Below are positions 24,125 through 35,976 of a DNA stretch of 64,000 nt, in pieces. Positions within the stretch are counted from its first letter, which is position 1, and every line of letters starts with the position of its first letter. The stretch covers positions 744,001-808,000 of the forward strand of contig RCSZ01000010.1 in the NCBI GenBank assembly GCA_014898425.1, written 5' to 3'. The translations under genes were made by a program, and so were the position numbers. The DNA comes from Botryotinia globosa (Eukaryota > Ascomycota > Leotiomycetes > Helotiales > Sclerotiniaceae). The notes under the pieces were generated by a model that did no database searches, was not told where the DNA came from, and saw nothing but the letters and a program-made list of their open reading frames with translations.

Positions 24125-26018
24125 ATAGTTGGCCGGATTTTCAAACTCGGTTGATTTACTCCTTATTAGATAAATGTAAATACTGATTATCAAACCTGTA
24201 ACTATATCCTTCCAACGCCGATGGTTTCTCAATTGTCTGTTTTGAAGTCTTTCATATAATGAATTACACGAGAAAGTATTTAGTGGGTGTGAATACTCCA
24301 TTCCAGCACGAGTTTTCCACTGATTGCATACCGTCAGATATGTGATGATATTGTCAAGGTTATCTTAATCACATCTGAGTGTGGATGGTTTGGTATGAGC
24401 ATACCTATGAAATCTCCCATATTTTAAATTTTGCCCATCACCTCTAAATCACACTCACTGCAAGCCATATCCAAGCCAATGTCAGCAGTTTTACGCCTCT
24501 GGCAGTCATCCCGAGGTCGATACTTTCAAGAAACGCCGAAGGGTAAGACTTGCATCTGAAATGCACTTTAGCCGATAAACGTTGATGTGACGGGGTCAAC
24601 AGTCGCTAACCGAACTCCGTTATTATGTTATGCCGTTACATCGAAGGATTGCGAAATAAATTAAAATGTTGGTGATTTAATATTCTGCGCCTCTTCCAGA
24701 TCTTAGCGTACATGAACTGACAGTTGATGCCGAGCAGCGTAGAAATATATGACGAATCCATCGTCTGCCTAACCAACAATACGCGTAAAGGCAACCTCAT
24801 CCGAAAATGGAGTGTATAACACGTACAGGACTAAATATATGCATATGCAAGATTCCTGGTTCGCGTGATCATTTTACCAACCAACTGTTGGATTTCACAT
24901 GCAGAACGAAGAAAACAGATGGTTATGAGCGGAAGAGATTTTTATGCAAATTTCAGACGAAACCAAGAAATTACCAAGATTGGTAACTTGAGTGATTGGA
25001 TTGAGGTGTATGTGCAGGGTTACTTGAAATAGTGTGTGCGTGCGTATGTCTGCCAGGGGAAAGAGGCGAATACGAACTGACAGTATGTCGGTATTCATGA
25101 AGATTACAGGGGAGAACATCTCATTCTAACTTAGCAAGATGCATGACTCAGTCATAGAGTATTTGAGCATACCTATTTTATAAGATCCTTCCAGATGAAT
25201 ATTGTCAAGATAATGATATCAATGATCAGATTGGCCTAGAATAATTTGACCTTTCTTCGGCTATGCATTGATTCTACGGTTGCGGGTTAGACCTGCTGCT
25301 CTTGAGATAAAGTATGGCTAGTCTTCACGCAGTGTAACCAGATGAGTAGAGTTCACTCCCAGGAAATTTCACATGTGATAGCTACAATAGAAAGATTTGA
25401 TTTCAGAGATATTCGATCGAACCTACCACACAGTGGAAATCGCCACCAACAACGAGGTACATTTAATGTTATGAGACAAGACTACCGCCACTTTTCTCAA
25501 AATGCAGAATTGGCCTGAGTCCCGAGGTCTTGGTAGACTGCCTGGTATGTAACGTATCACTTCACTAGAATGCCGCTTAATAGCCCGGCAAGCTTCTCAG
25601 ATCAGGACTAGGACTAACACGTGTTCAAGAGTCTTCTTTTGAGTTCTATTTTTCAAACAGACTAGAATAGCAATATTCCACTTCCAGGTTTCGTCTCATC
25701 TCTCAGCTAATACTGCACATATTTGAGCTGGAGGATACTAGGCTTTCTCTTTACTTGATAGGACAATATGTCGATAATTCTATAACGAATGCCCCGAAAT
25801 GTAGGCAAATGAGAGGAGAAGAGAAGAATTGAGACTCCGAAGTCCTGCAATCTGTTTTCAAATAGGTCTATTGATCTTTGAAATACTGTATGTAGATGTT
25901 GGAGTATAAACTAGAGCTTCTCATGGTAGAACATAGGTTCATTAAGCATATTTATTCCATAAAGAAATCTCTTCTTGATAAAGACTGCACGAAAACACGT
26001 TTCCCATCCAAGTCAACA
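24125..26018. other. Intergenic space between the two convergent paralogues
   Basis: About 1.9 kb between the stop codons of paralogues A and B. It must hold both 3' ends. Small frames (for example 24895-25119 minus) show nothing recognisable, and I see no direct similarity between its two halves by eye. Confidence 0.55.
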
Positions 26019-28359
26019 TCACAATGCTCGAGTGTGCATCCTCTCAGTCAATATCCTACAAACCCTGCTCTTCAGCTTCGTACCATTAAGCCATTGTATC
26101 TTACTATACTTCCATAAATCTCTCATGATCTCTACTATGTTCTCCCACTTTCTCTCATCTCCCTTCATCACTGTCTCCAGCCGATCGTCACCTAGTAAGA
26201 TTGTAAATTTCAAACCGTCAACTTTATGTATATTGACACCCGATCTGAGGGCAAAAAGTGAAATAAAGGATGATAGCGAAAAATCTTCAAGGGCTTTGAT
26301 GTTGACTTTCAGAGGATTCTCGTAATCGAAGTTTTGTTTCGACAGAAAAATGAAGCTTATGTCGTTCGAGAAAGTAGCAAGTGGAAGATCATCCTCGGAT
26401 GCTGGCTCGCCTGTCATTTGAGTTATGGGTTGAAGCGGTGCGGTGAATGGCGGAGAGTGCTTAGGTTCTGTGGAACCTGGTTGAGATTGTACAGAAAAAT
26501 GATTGGAAAATGCTGAGTGGGATGACAAGAATCCGCTGCGCGGATTGAAAGTTGGATTTGGATCTGCTTTGATTGCCGCTCCGCTTACTATAGCTGTAGT
26601 ACTGATTGGTCCCGTCAAATTCAATTTGAAGTTGCGCATCTCAGGATTGCAGATGGTGGTGGGAGTTTTTGTTGTCGTCGCATGTGCCAAATCGTCCTGA
26701 AGTTCAAATTGATTAGAATGGTTCACTATGATAATGAATCGATATCTTACTTCAAGGAATTGGGATGTTCTCCCGAACTGATATGAGCTATAGCGCTGCA
26801 CGAGGTCTAATTCACGTTGATATGTCTCGTTCGAGGTACTTTCACCTCCATATTCCCCTTTGTCTTTTTCCTTCATGATAGGAGATTGGTCTTGATTGAA
26901 TATTGAAAGTCTTTGACGCTTTGCTGCGGTAGTTTTTCCATCCACATCACCACTTAGTGGTGTTGATTGGAAAGTGCGTTTTCGTGATAGGTTCATTGAA
27001 CCTTTAGGGTTTGAAGAGCGTTGTTGGGATTTGGCTGTAAGCTCATCGCGATCTGGAGACACAGACATGTCGTAAACATCTCGACGTTGTGTGGTTGATG
27101 ACTCGGCCTCTTCTCTGGATTTCTCGGAAGGCTGGCCCCAAATGGCCAATCTCTGATCCCATGCTGCGTCCAATTCCCGTGTTCGTGATATTTTGTTGCT
27201 ACTACGATTGCGGAATAACAATCTCTCAACAAGTAATGCATCAGCTAACTCTCCTACCCGGGTTTGAAGACGACCTTTTAATGTCTTGTAATGTGTCTTG
27301 TTTGCAATTACTGGCTCGTCCTTAAAGAGGCGAACAAAATTCATCAGACTCATGTTCTGATCTGCATTGTAATACAAGAATCCATGCATAAACCTGAGAA
27401 TATATGAATCAGGCTCAAGGCCTCCTTGAGCCACCCAGGAGAATTCCTCATCTTCCAACCATTGTGGCGAGATAAATTCAGCCATCATCTTCTTGTCTTC
27501 TATTTGCTTTATGTACCGTACATGAGCGCTGCATTTTTCCCGGTGGCTGGTACTCCTTGTTTAAAACAACGATTAGCTCAAACATACTTCGAAATTCAAC
27601 TTGGAGATTGTAAAGTTACCCTTTGACATACTTTAGTTCTCTCAATTTACTCTCGTCAATGTTTCGCCTGTTCGATCTCATTCCTGGATATTCAGCGATA
27701 TTATTAGAAAACTTTCCAGCCTTTGAACATTCTTGGCCAGCCTTTAGATGTTGATTTCGTATTGATAGATCTTGATGTCCCAGAGTAACCAAGGGTTCGT
27801 CGTCGGAATCTAGGTCTCGTTCACCACCCAGGATATTTTGTGGTGCTTCCTATCGAGGCGTTAGTCATACGATAGATGAGCAAGGAAATTCTACACTGGT
27901 TGCATAAACCTTTCGCCGATGATTCCTGAAAAAGTAGTGCATCTTCAATGCAAAAATGTGGGCAAGTAACTTCAAAATTCTAGCCATAGATCATTTAGTC
28001 GTCGTTGCCATACTGAAGAAATAGCAAGACGCTCACTTTATCTTATCATTCTGCCAGCTAAGTCGGCGTTGATTGCCCGCTCCAACCTCCGGCCATAGAA
28101 ATTGAGCTTTTTCCTTGTCTGCGCAAAACAATCTTGCCAATTCTTGCGCCTCCGGATGCTCTTTAGACATCACTTTTAATGGTGTAATGTTGAGAGATTT
28201 CGCGAAGATATTGATCTTCTTCTTTAACTCCGAGTCAGCAACAGGGTAAAACCCTAAAGATCTGTATAAATCCTGGATCCTTTTGTCTTTGCCTTTTGAT
28301 ACCGTCTTGCTTCTGCTCCTCTTAGAAAGGATATATTCTGCTTGCAAATTTGACGACAT
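26019..28359 (-). CDS. Unrecognised-family protein, shorter paralogue (paralogue B)
   Basis: Reading on the minus strand the exons are 28359-28037, 27979-27910, 27849-27632, 27555-26751 and 26696-26019, total 697 residues. The first two intron phases (2, then 0) and positions equal those of the gene at 17959-24124. Matching regions are residues 1-131 (LYRSLGFYPVADSE against CSFLGYEKDN in A; LLAHIFALKMHYFFRNHRR against VADLFLIHARSNYSKL), ~255-325 (ILRFMHGFLYYNADQ against IQYFMHRWLFYYTND) and ~590-690 (SLSSFISLFALRSGVNIHKV against SLSNLFAFFSQRSGIPLERL; ending MRDLWKYSK). The linker is short and contains a basic cluster (AAKRQRLS). The last intron (26750-26697) is 54 bases and stop-free, so an unspliced reading also stays open. 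Function unknown. Confidence 0.82.
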
Positions 28360-29227
28360 CGTTAGTGATATTGATGATCCAAGACTTCCGAGAAGATGAA
28401 GAAAACCTGGACGAATGAAAAAAAAAAGAGCAAAAGATCTAAATGAAAGCGTGGAAGGGATGATGCTAGGCCCTTTTATAACTTCTGGGTTATGCTATCC
28501 AATTTTGGGAGGAGTCATGTTACTATAAGAACGTTTCAGTTGGTATGTAACAAGGATTATAAACAATACAAACAATTTAATAGCTTCTTTACTAGATTCG
28601 GAAGTTTCTTGTGTATAGTCTGATATGTTATGCAACTCAATTGATCTAAGGTATCTGATTCATTGGTTTCTAGAAAGTTCAATAGGCCGAATTTATTCCT
28701 AGCGAATCTGCCTTACTTGGCAAGCTAAGAATATTTAACGGTCTCTCGTTCTTCAAGTTGAGGCAGAGTTTCTCTGGAAGATTGTTATTCTGCTATTGGG
28801 GCACTGCCTGTCAAATAGCTAGACCATTGAATTAGATGCCATATGTATAGACAGAAGTGGTACGAAATATGTGACCAGGGGACGGGCGATGCTAGCAGCT
28901 ATTCACATACACGATAAGAACCTGAAATCTAAAATCACAATTACATACCACCATCTGATTCAATAGATTGAAATAATAGTGATAAAATTAAAAATTAAAA
29001 ACTAAAGATTGAGAGCCTAGATATTGATCTTTGATAATCTAGAGAATGAATAAACTTAAATAATAGGAAAGTGCCTAAATGCTAAGATGTATGTTTCGGA
29101 TATAACAGTAGATAAGATGGCAGTATCGAATGATGCACCATATATTCGTTGCAAGCAAGTCTTTGTTCTTTGCCTGCAGCCAGTTCCACGCCCTGTAAAT
29201 TCCCGAGATGATGAATCTCTTTCGAAA
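28360..29227. other. Intergenic region
   Basis: Upstream of paralogue B and downstream of the His-Me-finger gene, both on the minus strand. An A-run lies at ~28420-28430. No gene, RNA or repeat is supported. Confidence 0.6.
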
Positions 29228-30558
29228 TTAATTGACGAGCAACATTTCATGCTCAGACGAATTGTGGCCAACATCATAACTTTGCACGCCCCAGCCCTGA
29301 ACTTCTCCACTACTAGGACGGGCATCGGCATCTTGCATGATCTCGTCATTATGATAAATGGGGAGGCCTTTGGCACTCAGGTTGGCTTTCTTTTCCTTCA
29401 TGCATTTGGGCTCATGTGAGCAGCCGCCTCTATGGGAAAAGCAACTGTTTCGGCTAATGTTAACATTGCCGGGTTCAACAGTCGTATGGTTAGCATTCAA
29501 ACATGTCCAATTCCCACAAAGGTGACTGGGGTGCCACTTCTTGTTGACAAATCCATCTTTCTGTCGTTTTGTCATTGTGTGAAAGAGAATTTTGGAGACT
29601 ATACCAAAATTTAAGACAAGACTGTGTTTACCATTGTGATCTTGCCAGCTGAAAGCTTTCTGTATATTGCCGCAAGCACGCCACGTACCGATAGGAGTGA
29701 TGCGGGAGGCGGTGGCGCGGGGTGAAACCAGCATTCGACGTCTTCTCTGAATGGATCGAGCAGACGATTGGTTGATTCTAACCATATCTGCATAGACTTT
29801 TTAACATGAGGAGGCCTGCGAGTCGAAGACACAATAATGCGCTTTCTTTCTCGGCATTCCAGCTTGTTGCCCGGTGAATCTTGATCTGGTTTATCAGCTA
29901 GATGCACGACGGCTGAGGCAGATCTAGCATTGCAAGAACTGGTGATTTTGTGAGATGCGAATGACCGATCTGGGAAACTTCCCGATGGGCTTGACTGAAT
30001 ACTTTTCGACAAAACGGATGACTTCTTACTCGTTTCGTCTTCTGGGTCATGACTCAAATCGATTGCATCGATGCTTGTGGATTTATCTGCAGAACTGCTA
30101 AGGTCCAGCGTAGTTCCCAAATCTTTGCCTCTTGTCTCCCACAACTGTGCCTCACATAGGTCTTCAAAGATTCTAAATGTGGAGACTGGAGGAAAAGACG
30201 CAATCAAATATTCGTAAGTTGGTAAGACCACTAAATTGATTGGTACTATATGATGAGTAATGTCTGCCAAAGGCGAACGATGATATCCTTGAGCACCGCG
30301 TACTATAGAGATTGAACCTTCGAGGGGTTTCTCTCCTGGAAGCTCAGAATCATGTTCAAAGATTCGAGTGAGATCGATGAATATACGATCATCCCCTGCA
30401 AGTGTAGTCTTGCGGTCACATGGACCCTGGTCACTCGGTAGAACATCTTCCAATATCTGGCCCTGTTTCTTCAAGTCCCTTGAGCAATACATCTGGTAGT
30501 TTTCAGGAGTTTTGAACTCAGAACTAAAATCTGCAACCCGAGTGAGCGGCGTCATCAT
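29228..30558 (-). pseudogene. Protein with zinc-binding His-Me-finger (HNH-like) C terminus; frame broken or unusually spliced
   Basis: Two overlapping minus-strand frames make one apparent gene. The upstream frame starts at ATG 30558 and reads a low-complexity N-terminal half, then basic ARG-rich sequence and DVECWFHPAPPPP before closing at 29611. The downstream frame (to 29228) carries NIQKAFSWQDHNGKHSLVLN, then HPSHLCGNWTCLNANH and a second Cys/His cluster (CFSHRGGCSHEPKC). The Cys/His pattern resembles the zinc-binding loop of His-Me-finger homing-type endonucleases found as solo nuclear genes in fungi. CWFHP and the GKHS block normally belong to one protein, so a frame change is needed near 29700. 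A 29-base GTACGT...ATACAG segment (29681-29653) would restore the frame but is shorter than any normal fungal intron; a one-base deletion in the C-rich stretch at ~29700-29715 explains it equally. Catalytic residues cannot be assigned with confidence. Confidence 0.6.
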
Positions 30559-31433
30559 GTATGCCCTATACCAGCAGCCGTCTGAGACTTCAAGTGAAGC
30601 CGTGTTAAAGCAGGATACGATATAAAGATACTTGGTCCCAAATAATAAGCATATGATATTGTAATTATATGGCGAAAAACTGATATTTTTAGATTGTTAC
30701 TCCTCCGAGATCATACGAGAGTTTCAATGATTGTGGTGTACTGGGAAGTGTGAATCTTGTAATGTTCGTGGTAGCAGCAGCAGCTGAGCAAGCGATTTGA
30801 GCGACTGTGAGTTTGTAGAGTAAAAACAAGTTTCAGCTTTCGACAAACATGCGAATTATGTAGGCCATAGGTAGTAGAGTTATGTTTTATCGCTGATTGA
30901 TTCGAATAATAGCAGTTGCGCTGCTACAAAGGACGACTCTGAATGGGTATTGCGCGATCTCATCTCAATGAAAATACCGTGTGATATTTATAGCCATTAG
31001 GAACATTGAAAGCGGACTTCAAACGAGTGTGTAGTGAAATGTAAAATTGGGATGTGCTAGAATGGCTTCCTTGACTGCCCCTGCTTAAGGATCAGACGTC
31101 GAGGGGGTAAATCACGTGTCTTGCCATTTATTGCACCTTCCCTTCTTGTTGCCCCTTCCCTACTTTACCCTGTCATTGAGAAATTTCAGTTTACCTGCTG
31201 GGTAGAATAGACTCTTTAACTTTGGCAACTACATAAGTAGTCAATAACCTCTATGTTTCTTCAGGTCATTGGATTTAACTATAGTGAACGACAATCTGCT
31301 CATCCGGGGGTGATCAGTATCACTGCTGTCAGACGCGAGTATAATTCCTTTCTTACTTTCCGCGAGCAGCTTTCAACTTTTCGTTCTGCACAACATCGAA
31401 CATTTGTCTGAAGATCATCATCCAAAAGATAAG
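30559..31433. other. Divergent promoter region
   Basis: Lies between the minus-strand His-Me-finger gene and the plus-strand zinc-knuckle gene, so it should hold both promoters. No definite motif is seen. Confidence 0.5.
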
Positions 31434-32717
31434 ATGTTCAAGTTTCAATTTCAGGTGCCGGCGCCTTGTCAAAATTGTCGCCGTTTCCATTACGGATACT
31501 GTCGTGATGCTCCGAGACAATGCTGGCGTTGTAATGATTACAACCACATAGAGCGCTATTGTCCACGTCGTCACACAAGATGGCCTCGCGATCAAGCACT
31601 ACCAGGAACTCGTCAATGGTGTGATTATCATGGCTTGAGCACTGATGTTGCGCTTCGGTGAGTACACGATTGACAATTACATTCATCATCTAAGAATATC
31701 TTTGACGTTGCTCCTTTCTAGGAAAAAAGTTCTTAACGCATTGAAGGCTTCCCCAAGCTGCAATATTTACATTGATGATTATTGCATCTACAAAGGTTGT
31801 GTAGAGCATCATTTCCGACGCGAAGAAGCAAGAGGCAGACCTTTGGCAGAGAGAATGACTCGCCGAAGATCCAGGTGAGTAGTTATCGTGAATCGCCAAG
31901 ACAGACTCATTGATTCAAACAGATCTCCTGGGCGAGAGGAAGTAAAGCGTGGTAGATCTCGTTCACCAATCCGTCAAAAATCGCCGTCACCAATGGAAAG
32001 ACGGTTCAGGACTCAGAGACAGGTCTCCCCAGTTCGTCAAGTACGTGGTCGATCTAGAAGCCCATTGCGACAACAAAGACAATCACCGCCACGCACACCA
32101 ATCAGACCTCGAGGACGATCTCCAGTTTTCGGTGTAAATGAGGCTGCCAACTCCCAATGTAACAATGCAGGCACAGATCTCAACAATTCTCTGTCTTCAT
32201 ATCTACATGATCAAGGCTTGTCTGCCAGCCTAAAGCAACTACTGGAGCAGAACATGCAGCAGAGCATCGGGGTCTTGGATTCTTCCAATATAACCAACCT
32301 CAGCTCATTGTCGATTTCACAAGTTCCATTTGGTGCAGTGTCGGCAGATGTACCCCTGCAAGAGATCGAGAAGGGTGGCTTTATCCACAGTGTTGTCGCT
32401 CTTCAACAACCACGTTCAAACGTGCCTTCAAAGGGACAAGACACTGAAGAGGTGTACGTCGAGGATCCATATTTCGTACTAGGAGTCGGAGAAGAAGCTC
32501 TCGAGAAGGAGTACGTTTGCAAATTCATTCAATTGACTAAATGCAATTTTGCTAACACTGAAACAGGATTCTCGAGGCCTACCAAAAGCGAATGTGGGAG
32601 GTCGAGCTTGAACGTGTTGCAGATACAGAGTACACAGAAGCTCCTGGACCGGGTAATGTTTGGGATCAGAGTGTAGCCATATTGCGCGCCGCGAAGAAGA
32701 GACTTGTGGGATACTGA
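31434..32717 (+). CDS. CCHC zinc-knuckle, Arg/Ser-rich protein with J-like C-terminal helix pair
   Basis: Four exons: 31434-31657, 31722-31874, 31923-32510 and 32567-32717, total 371 residues, all introns short (48-64 bases) with good consensus. The N terminus has a Cys/His cluster CQNCRRFHYGYC followed by a canonical zinc knuckle CWRCNDYNHIERYC (C-X2-C-X4-H-X4-C), and another Cys/His group around CIYKGCVEHH. Then comes an SR-like segment (RGRSRSPIRQKSPSP; RGRSRSPLRQQR). The C terminus (DPYFVLGVGEEALEKE, then ILEAYQKRMWEVELE) resembles helices I and III of a J domain but has no HPD motif. Zinc knuckles with RS segments usually mean RNA binding in the nucleus; that role is inference. The ATG at 31434 is the first in frame. 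Confidence 0.82.
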
Positions 32718-33474
32718 GGCATTCAATGTCCTGGGTTGATATGGATGCCCCATGACTTTATTTGGCTCCTGCAACGAGACGGGAAGTCATCACACGAAAA
32801 TTTGGGAATAATACGCGGGATATTCTATTTGTAAATGAATATTGATGTGGATGGGTTTGACAGGCTGAAAAGGGATATGAGGGAAATGAATTGACAAGAT
32901 AGATGACCAGAATATAGCTTTGCAAAATATAGCTCGTGTTTGGTCTCAACGGCCATCTCGCTAGACTATACCTTGTGAAAACTCTCTCAATACCCCAAGT
33001 TGCCCCAAAGATTGCCATGGCTCGCCGTTATAGTATCTGAACATCACTTGAGCGTGGCTTCCAAGTGCAAAATACTATACATACATTGTCTTGATTGTAG
33101 CATGCACCCCAAATTCAGACGGTAACAATACTGGCTGTTTGTTCCTCGAGTAAAGAATAGTTTCAATCGGATCATCCAAATAAGGAAGTCGATAGAAATT
33201 TCAAGGGGCATCGTATACCACATTTATTGTAAGCCACATACCTCAGTCAAGCATGGTCTAAAATTATGTGACACACGTATGATACAAGGTATCCAGGAGA
33301 TACACAGAGAGTATTCAATGAAATGTTACGATCCAAAACCTTTTGTAAGCAACTTGCTAAACTGGTCTATGATATTGAACGTCGTGTCCCAAGTACGACG
33401 AAATACCTTATTGTGATGCTTGACTGCCTGTACCAAGTTCAGAAAGGGGCCGATGAAAATTACCACCTAGCTCA
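32718..33474. other. Convergent intergenic region
   Basis: Space between the 3' ends of the zinc-knuckle and F-box genes. No gene or repeat is supported. Confidence 0.55.
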
Positions 33475-34786
33475 TCAATCCGTTGAGAACCAAACACCTA
33501 TTGGCTCTATTCCAAGTGGAGTCTCATTTTCGAGGTCCTCCATTGTCTCTACCACTGCAAGGCGTATTAGTGCTGGCCTCTACACGAAGTCGCAAATTAA
33601 AAGTAAATGGAGACTTACAATCGAGTATGTCCTGCCTTCCACTCTGCGTTGCATTCCAAGCTAGCCTGGAGCTAACCCTTACGCTCCTCAAAAATGGCAA
33701 TCTTTCCTCTTCGACTGCATCATAAACTGCCCCTGCAGTTATATCAACCTCTGTGCCTGCTGTGCCGCTACAATCTAGATCCAATATTCGCAAGGGGTGG
33801 CCGACGGATATATTCTCAAATAATGCATCTGTAATGAAATCGGCAGATATCCGAAAAGCAGTTAAGGAGGAGCACATCAAAAGGACGTAGTCCAAGGCCC
33901 CAACACCCATGCGATTCATCGGGTGTCGGATGGTTAGGTGCTGCAGTTGAGGTCCCAGGTGCTCCAGAGTCTCAAGAAGTGCAGGTCCATATACCATACT
34001 GCAGTGTTGAATACTAAAACGTGAAAGTGTCGGTGGGACATGGCGTAGATGAGTCCGAAGAAAGTGGTCATCGACTCCCCCTGCTAAATGGAGACCTTGT
34101 AGCTTCGGTGGCCACTCATATACTTCGTCAATTCTGTCTTGGTCACTGTTGGAAGTCCGCGGGAAAAGTAACGTTTCGAGTTCTTGCAGTGTCTTCAGAG
34201 TCTGAAATAGTAAGCGGGTCGATATCGAAGCGGAGATCAACGAGAGATCCAGGTATCGGAGGTGGGTACATTTGCTGAGTGCGGGGAAGGAATTGATAGC
34301 GAAAGAGGCTTGTGGTGCCACAAACTCAACAAGATTCCCCTTTAATCGGCCTAGTAGTCGTGCAGTCAAGCTCCTGGAACTATTGTGCACCAATCCTCCC
34401 ATATCAAGCCGGCGAACCAGAGGTGCGAGCGCGGATTGCCGTATATGTGCATTTTTAGAGGGGCAAACAGTGGCAACAAAGCTATTGAAGTTTGAACCAC
34501 TAAGATATGGTCGCTCATACAGAATAGAGATAGATGCCGAATACCAGAGCCTAGACACCAGTGCGCAGGAGTAGAAAGTGTATTGGGTGTCCAGGCGATT
34601 GGGAATACACGAGAGGATCTGAGAAATGATCTCCATCGGGAGAAGGATCTCCTGCGCGGGAGCTTTACGATAAAGCTCTGCCATTGATTCGGAAGCCAGG
34701 ATAGGCTCTGGGTTTTGTGATCTAATGGACAACTTAAGAGGCTGTGACATCTCCACATTCCAATTACTCTGCGCGTCGAGAGCCAT
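33475..34786 (-). CDS. F-box protein with leucine-rich-repeat-like C terminus
   Basis: Minus-strand exons 34786-33619 and 33554-33475 give 415 residues; the 64-base intron (GTAAGT donor, TTGCAG acceptor) replaces the run-on end of the first frame with the short tail LVETMEDLENETPLG...STD. An F-box lies near residues 45-95 (LLPMEIISQILSCIPN, then CALVSRLWYSASISILYERP). Downstream are irregular Leu-rich repeats (HLRYLDLSLISAS, LQGLHLAGGVDDHFL, LQHLTIRHPMN, LRILDLDCSG). F-box proteins bring substrates to SCF ubiquitin ligases through Skp1; the LRR-like part would bind the substrate, which is unknown. Confidence 0.87.
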
Positions 34787-35976
34787 TATGTAGTGTTCGA
34801 TGTCGAAAATGCTTCAATGATTCCTCAGTTTTCGGGCCTTTTAATCATACAGTGTTTTTTTATTCTGGGAACATTTACGGCTCGAAGAAAGAATTTGCCA
34901 ATCTATCAATGAAGCAGAAAGAAATCATTGTAATGGAAGCAAGAAAAAGAATTCGTAATGTACATGATGGTATATTGAGGCTTCCAAGGTTCTGATATGA
35001 AGATACCTAGCCTCGCCACAAGATGGGAGGCTTTATTTCGGGGGATTAGTCAGCCTTATCGCTTGAGGGTACTTTGACGACAAGACAATAACGTCATCTG
35101 ACATTTACAACACCAACCCTTATTTTAATATCTCAATCTCACAGTTGTATATGAGAAAGTCTTCTTCTTGAATGCCAGTGATAAATGCCTGCTGTAAGTA
35201 TCTTAACCATGTAATAAAAGACGTGGAAAAGAATTTCAAGAAACGAAGCTAGCTGCACCAATGTCTGTAATAGCAGACGTTACCAAAGTTCGATTGTAGA
35301 CTTATGAGATTCATTATGGAACAATTATCACACATCCCCCAGTCCCTCCCTACTCGAGTACAGCTGTACGAATCCAGCAATACGAAAAGGAAACAGTTTA
35401 GCGACAAGAAATGCTACAGTATCGTTCTTACCTTTGGCTTATGCTACACTCGAGATGGCACACTCCACCAGTAGACATACGGATTGACAGGGCAGTGCAA
35501 AAATGGACTTGGAAAAATCTCTTGACATATCAAAAAGAACCGCTTATTCTAGGAATTGTTACAATTGTTGATTAGAGATCGAACAATCGAAACGTGAATT
35601 CTGAAATCAAATAATTGAAGGATTAAAATATACTAAAAATATCGAAAGTTGGAAAGTGTCCCGTCAATCCATGCACCCACTGGCGATCCTGGCCGTCTAA
35701 TAAGAAGCTTGGACCCTGAGGCTCAATAATTTGTCTGTGTAAGGTTGCTCCAACCATAATTTACTTACCTTCATACTGATATAGGAATGAAAAATATCGA
35801 GCTTCGAATCTGCAAGAGAAGCACTCTTCGTTCAAGTGGAAATTTTAGAAACAGGGAGACTTCACGATCTGGAGACTGAAGCGTCCCTCCTCGCGGATTT
35901 TGGAAGGACGTTTGAAGAGGTCTGGGTTAGGCGCGTGCTTGCGAGACGGAATTGAGAGAGATAACTGCTGGAGACC
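34787..35976. other. Divergent promoter region
   Basis: About 1.2 kb between the F-box gene (minus) and the Gemin2-like gene (plus). A frame at 34744-34995 overlaps the F-box start and is not supported. No RNA gene or repeat seen. Confidence 0.55.

Noticed and set aside
24781..24786. A third ACGCGT word
   Set aside because: Lies between two convergent genes, so it is unlikely to be a promoter site; it shows that the word occurs by chance here.
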